64,000 nucleotides of DNA, from NCBI RefSeq assembly GCF_016793485.1, contig NZ_JAEULZ010000013.1, positions 62,001 to 126,000 of the forward strand. The letters run 5' to 3'. Positions 61,053 to 64,000 of the stretch are shown here, in pieces. Origin of the DNA: Mesorhizobium sp. (GTDB lineage: Bacteria; Pseudomonadota; Alphaproteobacteria; Rhizobiales; Rhizobiaceae). How positions within the stretch are numbered: position 1 is the stretch's first letter; each line of letters begins with the position of its first letter. The position numbers and the translations under genes are program-made. The notes under the pieces were generated by a model that searched no databases, was not told the origin of the DNA, and was given only the letters and a program-made list of their open reading frames with translations.

Positions 61053-62030
61053 ATGTGGGATTTCGAGATCGGCAGGACGCTCGGCATCGTCATCCGTACC
61101 TGGCCCTTCGTCATTCTGCGCATCATCGTCTATTTCGGAATAACGGTTGCCTACATCGTCGCGACCGGCGCTGGGGCAGGGGTAGGCTACGGCGTCGGCC
61201 ATATCTTTGACGACGGCGGCCCGCTGAGCTTTTCCGTCTGGGGCGGCATATTCGGCTTCGGCCTCGTCTCCATGCTGCTCTTCTGGCTACGCGAATACAT
61301 CCTCTACATGGTCAAGGCCGGCCATATAGCCGTCATGGTCCAACTGATCGACGGCCGCGATGTTCCCGGCGGCCAGAGCCAGATCGCCTATGCGCAGGGT
61401 GTCGTGCGCGAGCGCTTCGTCGAGGCCAATGTGCTTTTCGTGCTCGACCAGCTCATCAAGGGTGTCGTGCGCGTCATCACAGGCCTGATCGGGGGCTTTG
61501 CAGCCGTACTGCCCATCCCCGGTCTTCAGGGCATCGCGAAGTTCGTCAATTCGGTGATCCGGATGTCGCTTACCTATGTCGACGAGATCATCCTCGGCTA
61601 CAACATCCGCGTCGGCAGCACCGTTCCTTTCGAGACCGGCCGGCAAGGCGTTGTGCTCTATGCGCAGAACGGCACCACGATGCTGAAGAACGCCATCTGG
61701 CTCACCGTCATGACGTGGGTGCTCGGCGCTATCGTCTTCTTCCTGACGCTCGCTCCTGCCGCCGCCATCCTCTATGCCATGCCGGGCCAGCTTGCCGGCT
61801 GGGCCTTCGTTCTGGCCATCGTCTTCGCCTGGGCGTTCATCTCGGCCTTCGTCGAGCCGTTTGTCATTGCCGCGCTGATGCAGGTCTATTTCCGCGTCAT
61901 CGAGGGGCAGGTGCCGGACCCCGAGTGGGACACCCGTCTGGCCGAGAGCTCGAAGCATTTTCGCGAACTGAAGGACAAGGCTCTGGCTTCGGTCGGCGGA
62001 TCGCGCTGGGATCGCAGCCCGACAGCCTAA
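61053..62030 (+). CDS. Polytopic membrane protein, function unknown
   Basis: A 325-residue protein with several membrane helices (PFVILRIIVYFGITVAYIV, GIFGFGLVSMLLFWLREYI, VMTWVLGAIVFFLTLAPAAAI, GWAFVLAIVFAWAFISAFV). Charged loops separate them; the C-terminus is cytoplasmic-like (SKHFRELKDKA). I do not recognise a transporter motif. It is followed by the deacetylase gene. Confidence 0.7.
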   Translation: MWDFEIGRTLGIVIRTWPFVILRIIVYFGITVAYIVATGAGAGVGYGVGHIFDDGGPLSFSVWGGIFGFGLVSMLLFWLREYILYMVKAGHIAVMVQLIDGRDVPGGQSQIAYAQGVVRERFVEANVLFVLDQLIKGVVRVITGLIGGFAAVLPIPGLQGIAKFVNSVIRMSLTYVDEIILGYNIRVGSTVPFETGRQGVVLYAQNGTTMLKNAIWLTVMTWVLGAIVFFLTLAPAAAILYAMPGQLAGWAFVLAIVFAWAFISAFVEPFVIAALMQVYFRVIEGQVPDPEWDTRLAESSKHFRELKDKALASVGGSRWDRSPTA

Positions 62031-62098
62031 GCTGTGAACATCGGGCGCGCCGGGGCGCAAGGCGTGGAAACGGCGCGCGGACGGCCCTATATCGGGGC

Positions 62099-63025
62099 AT
62101 GGTCACCCGACTTTATTCCCATCCGATCTATCTGGAGCACCTGACGCCTTCAGGTCATCCCGAACGTCCGGATCGCCTGCGCGCCATCGAGCGGGTACTG
62201 GATGATGAGAAATTCACTGATCTCGACCGTGTCCAGGCTCCCGAAGGCGACCCGGCGACCATTCTCTACGCCCATCCGCAATCGTTCGTGGACAAGGTAC
62301 GTGCCGCCATCCCAGTGGAGGGTATCGTCAAGGTCGATGCCGACACCTCCGTCAGCCCGAAAAGCTGGCAGGCAGCGCTCACCGCCGTCGGCGCGGCCAA
62401 TGCGGCGGTCGATGACGTATTTTCCGGCGCGGCGGACAATGTCTTCGTCGCCTCGCGCCCTCCCGGCCATCACGCCGAGAAGACGACCGCCATGGGCTTC
62501 TGCCTGTTCAACAACGCGGCCATCGCCGCCCGCCACGCCCAGAAGGCGCATGGCGCCGAGCGCGTCGCCATCGTCGACTGGGACGTGCATCACGGCAACG
62601 GCACGCAGGACATCTTCTGGGACGATCCGAGCGTGCTCTATTGCTCTACCCACCAGATGCCGCTCTATCCCGGCACTGGCGCACTGGGCGAAACCGGCGT
62701 CGGCAACATCGTCAACGCGCCGCTTGCGCCCCGGACGGGCAGCGACCTCTTCCGCGAGGCTTTTCGCACCCGCATCCTGCCGGCCATCGAAAACTTTGCG
62801 CCCGATCTGATTGTCATTTCCGCCGGCTTCGACGCCCATCACCGCGATCCGCTGGCCGAGATCAATCTGGTCGAGGACGATTTCGACTGGGCGACGGGAC
62901 AATTGATGGAAAGTGCCGCGCGCGATGCAAACAGCAGGCTCGTCAGCCTGCTCGAAGGCGGCTACGATCTGCAGGGGCTGGCCTTTTCGGTCGCCGCGCA
63001 TGTCGGCCGCATGATGAGAGGATAA
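62099..63025 (+). CDS. Histone deacetylase-family protein (AcuC/AphA-like)
   Basis: This 308-residue zinc hydrolase has [20 protein letters not shown] with the catalytic His pair, [15 protein letters not shown] with the zinc ligands, and [18 protein letters not shown]. In bacteria such enzymes deacetylate acetyl-CoA synthetase or polyamines. The ATG at 62099 gives family length. It lies directly before xseB, a neighbour pair seen across Rhizobiales. Confidence 0.92.
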   Translation: MVTRLYSHPIYLEHLTPSGHPERPDRLRAIERVLDDEKFTDLDRVQAPEGDPATILYAHPQSFVDKVRAAIPVEGIVKVDADTSVSPKSWQAALTAVGAANAAVDDVFSGAADNVFVASRPPGHHAEKTTAMGFCLFNNAAIAARHAQKAHGAERVAIVDWDVHHGNGTQDIFWDDPSVLYCSTHQMPLYPGTGALGETGVGNIVNAPLAPRTGSDLFREAFRTRILPAIENFAPDLIVISAGFDAHHRDPLAEINLVEDDFDWATGQLMESAARDANSRLVSLLEGGYDLQGLAFSVAAHVGRMMRG

Positions 63026-63027
63026 GC

Positions 63028-63279
63028 ATGTCCGGCGAAGCCAATGAAGACATCAAGGCCTTTAGCTTCGAGAAGGCGCTGGAAGCGCTTGAGAAGATCG
63101 TGGACGACCTGGAACGCGGCGATGTGCCGCTCGACCAGTCGATTCGTATCTACGAGCGCGGCGAGGCGCTTAAGGCCCATTGCGACCGGCTGCTGAAGGC
63201 GGCCGAGGACCGCGTCGAGAAAATCCGGCTGTCGCGCGAAGGCAAGCCTGTCGGAACCGAGCCGCTCGACCCTGAGTAA
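63028..63279 (+). CDS. xseB: Exodeoxyribonuclease VII small subunit
   Basis: An 83-residue protein with [50 protein letters not shown], the conserved XseB helical hairpin. It forms the nuclease with XseA (not in this window). Only two bases separate it from the deacetylase gene, so they are probably co-transcribed. Confidence 0.95.
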   Translation: MSGEANEDIKAFSFEKALEALEKIVDDLERGDVPLDQSIRIYERGEALKAHCDRLLKAAEDRVEKIRLSREGKPVGTEPLDPE

Positions 63280-63350
63280 GCGAATCCGCTTGCGCCGATA
63301 CCCCGTCGGCGTCCATTCTTGACCGAAGGGAAATACAAGAAGGGCAGGGA

Positions 63351-64000
63351 ATGCGGCTTCGGTTTGGTAAACGCTACGAGGGCTTGGCGCACGGTTTCGG
63401 CTGCGCCTGTCACACACCCGCCGTCCTTGAACTCAATCGCCGGATCTCCGCCGGTCTTGATCGCCGTTCGGTTCTGAAGGGCATCGCGGCGAGCTTTGCA
63501 GCCGTTTCGCTGGGTCAGAACGGGGCTTTTGCACAGACCGCAGGAAACCAGACGGCCGGCAAGCCGCTGCTTTTCTCGAATGTTCGCATTTTCGATGGCC
63601 GGCTGGGTTCGCTGGTCGAAGGGTCCGGCGTTCTGGTCGCCGGCGACAAGATCGAGGCGCTGGTTCCCGCCTCCCAAACCGTCACCGATGCCGATGTGAT
63701 CGACTGCGGCGGTCGTGTCCTCATGCCCGGCCTGATCGATTCGCACTGGCACGCCATGCTCGCCGCCATTCCCGAACTGGTCGCCATGACGGCCGACATA
63801 CCCTACGTGCATCTCGTCGCCGCCCAACAGGCCGAGGCGACGCTCCTGCGCGGCTTCACCACGGTGCGCGATGTCGGAGGTCCTACTTTTCCGCTCAAGC
63901 GCGCCATCGACGAAGGGCGCTTCCCGGGGCCGCGCATCTTCCCGGCTGGCGCCATGATCTCGCAGACCTCCGGCCACGGCGATTTCCGCTTCCGCTATGA
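63351..64000 (+). CDS. Tat-exported amidohydrolase, partial at the window edge
   Basis: The reading frame from ATG 63351 (GGGCAGGGA upstream) is open to the end of the window. A twin-arginine motif DRRSVLKG is followed by a hydrophobic stretch and an Ala-x-Ala region, indicating folded export. The mature part begins KPLLFSNVRIFDG and reaches GLIDSHWHAML, the HxH metal motif of amidohydrolases, then LRGFTTVRDVGGP. This resembles imidazolonepropionase/prolidase-like members. The remainder lies outside the window. Confidence 0.85.
   Translation, partial: MRLRFGKRYEGLAHGFGCACHTPAVLELNRRISAGLDRRSVLKGIAASFAAVSLGQNGAFAQTAGNQTAGKPLLFSNVRIFDGRLGSLVEGSGVLVAGDKIEALVPASQTVTDADVIDCGGRVLMPGLIDSHWHAMLAAIPELVAMTADIPYVHLVAAQQAEATLLRGFTTVRDVGGPTFPLKRAIDEGRFPGPRIFPAGAMISQTSGHGDFRFRY

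Noticed and set aside
59883-61202. Minus-strand open frame of 439 codons opposite ddl
   Set aside because: Antisense to a convincing ATP-grasp ligase; no ribosome site or domain.
1-64000. tRNA, rRNA, CRISPR array, insertion sequence or prophage
   Set aside because: I found no cloverleaf with a T-loop motif, no regular direct-repeat/spacer array, no transposase or integrase and no phage structural genes. A covariance-model search would be needed to exclude small tRNAs fully.

Overview
The window reads as chromosomal DNA of an alphaproteobacterium of the order Rhizobiales, most likely the Phyllobacteriaceae (Mesorhizobium/Aminobacter-like). The signs are GC-rich coding, F0 ATP synthase genes separate from F1 with both b' and b subunits, a BacA/SbmA transporter, a RibB carrying a cysteine-free cyclohydrolase-like tail, and several short palindromic repeats typical of rhizobial genomes. 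About 70 protein genes are supported. I see no rRNA, tRNA, CRISPR array, insertion sequence or prophage.

Layout. 1-6000: FAD oxidoreductase, MarR regulator and a two-gene indolepyruvate:ferredoxin oxidoreductase (iorA/iorB). 6000-16225: the most distinctive region, with a SorC regulator, a fused class II aldolase/short-chain dehydrogenase, a ribose-type ABC transporter, and divergent mtnK and mtnA. vapBC sits inside it and higBA lies just downstream. 17000-23440: ArsC-like protein, BacA, polysaccharide deacetylase, TPR protein, Der and a SleB-type wall hydrolase. 23670-26400: atpI-atpB-atpE-atpF'-atpF. 26400-32750: rnhB, radical SAM protein, small glycosyltransferase, moaB-like gene, ispE, S49 peptidase, TrmN6-like methyltransferase, DUF2007. 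32900-41000: polyprenyl synthase, TPR/LysM protein, then glyQ and glyS separated by an accessory island (DUF559 nuclease flanked by inverted palindromic elements, vapBC, a small secreted ORF). 41000-53900: secreted repeat protein, Sua5, GlcD-like oxidase, DUF6101, UbiA, PurD, GH25, acyl-CoA dehydrogenase with enoyl-CoA hydratase, an HTH/DUF2975 pair divergent from a small secreted protein, and PdxH. 53900-64000: lipoprotein, CbpA-like DnaJ, FabI, phosphatase, AroC, RibB, Ddl, membrane protein, HDAC-like deacetylase, XseB and the start of a Tat-exported amidohydrolase.

How genes work together. MtnK phosphorylates 5-methylthioribose (or 5-deoxyribose) to the 1-phosphate, MtnA isomerises it to the ribulose-1-phosphate, and a class II aldolase can split that into DHAP plus a two-carbon aldehyde (the 'DHAP shunt'). 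Here the aldolase is fused to a dehydrogenase that could process the aldehyde, a dedicated ribose-type importer is present, and a perfect 29-bp palindrome lies exactly between the divergent importer and mtnKA operons with a -35-like hexamer in each arm. I propose a self-contained, SorC-regulated uptake and catabolic system for 5-deoxypentoses. The parts are visible in the sequence; the assembled pathway is inference.
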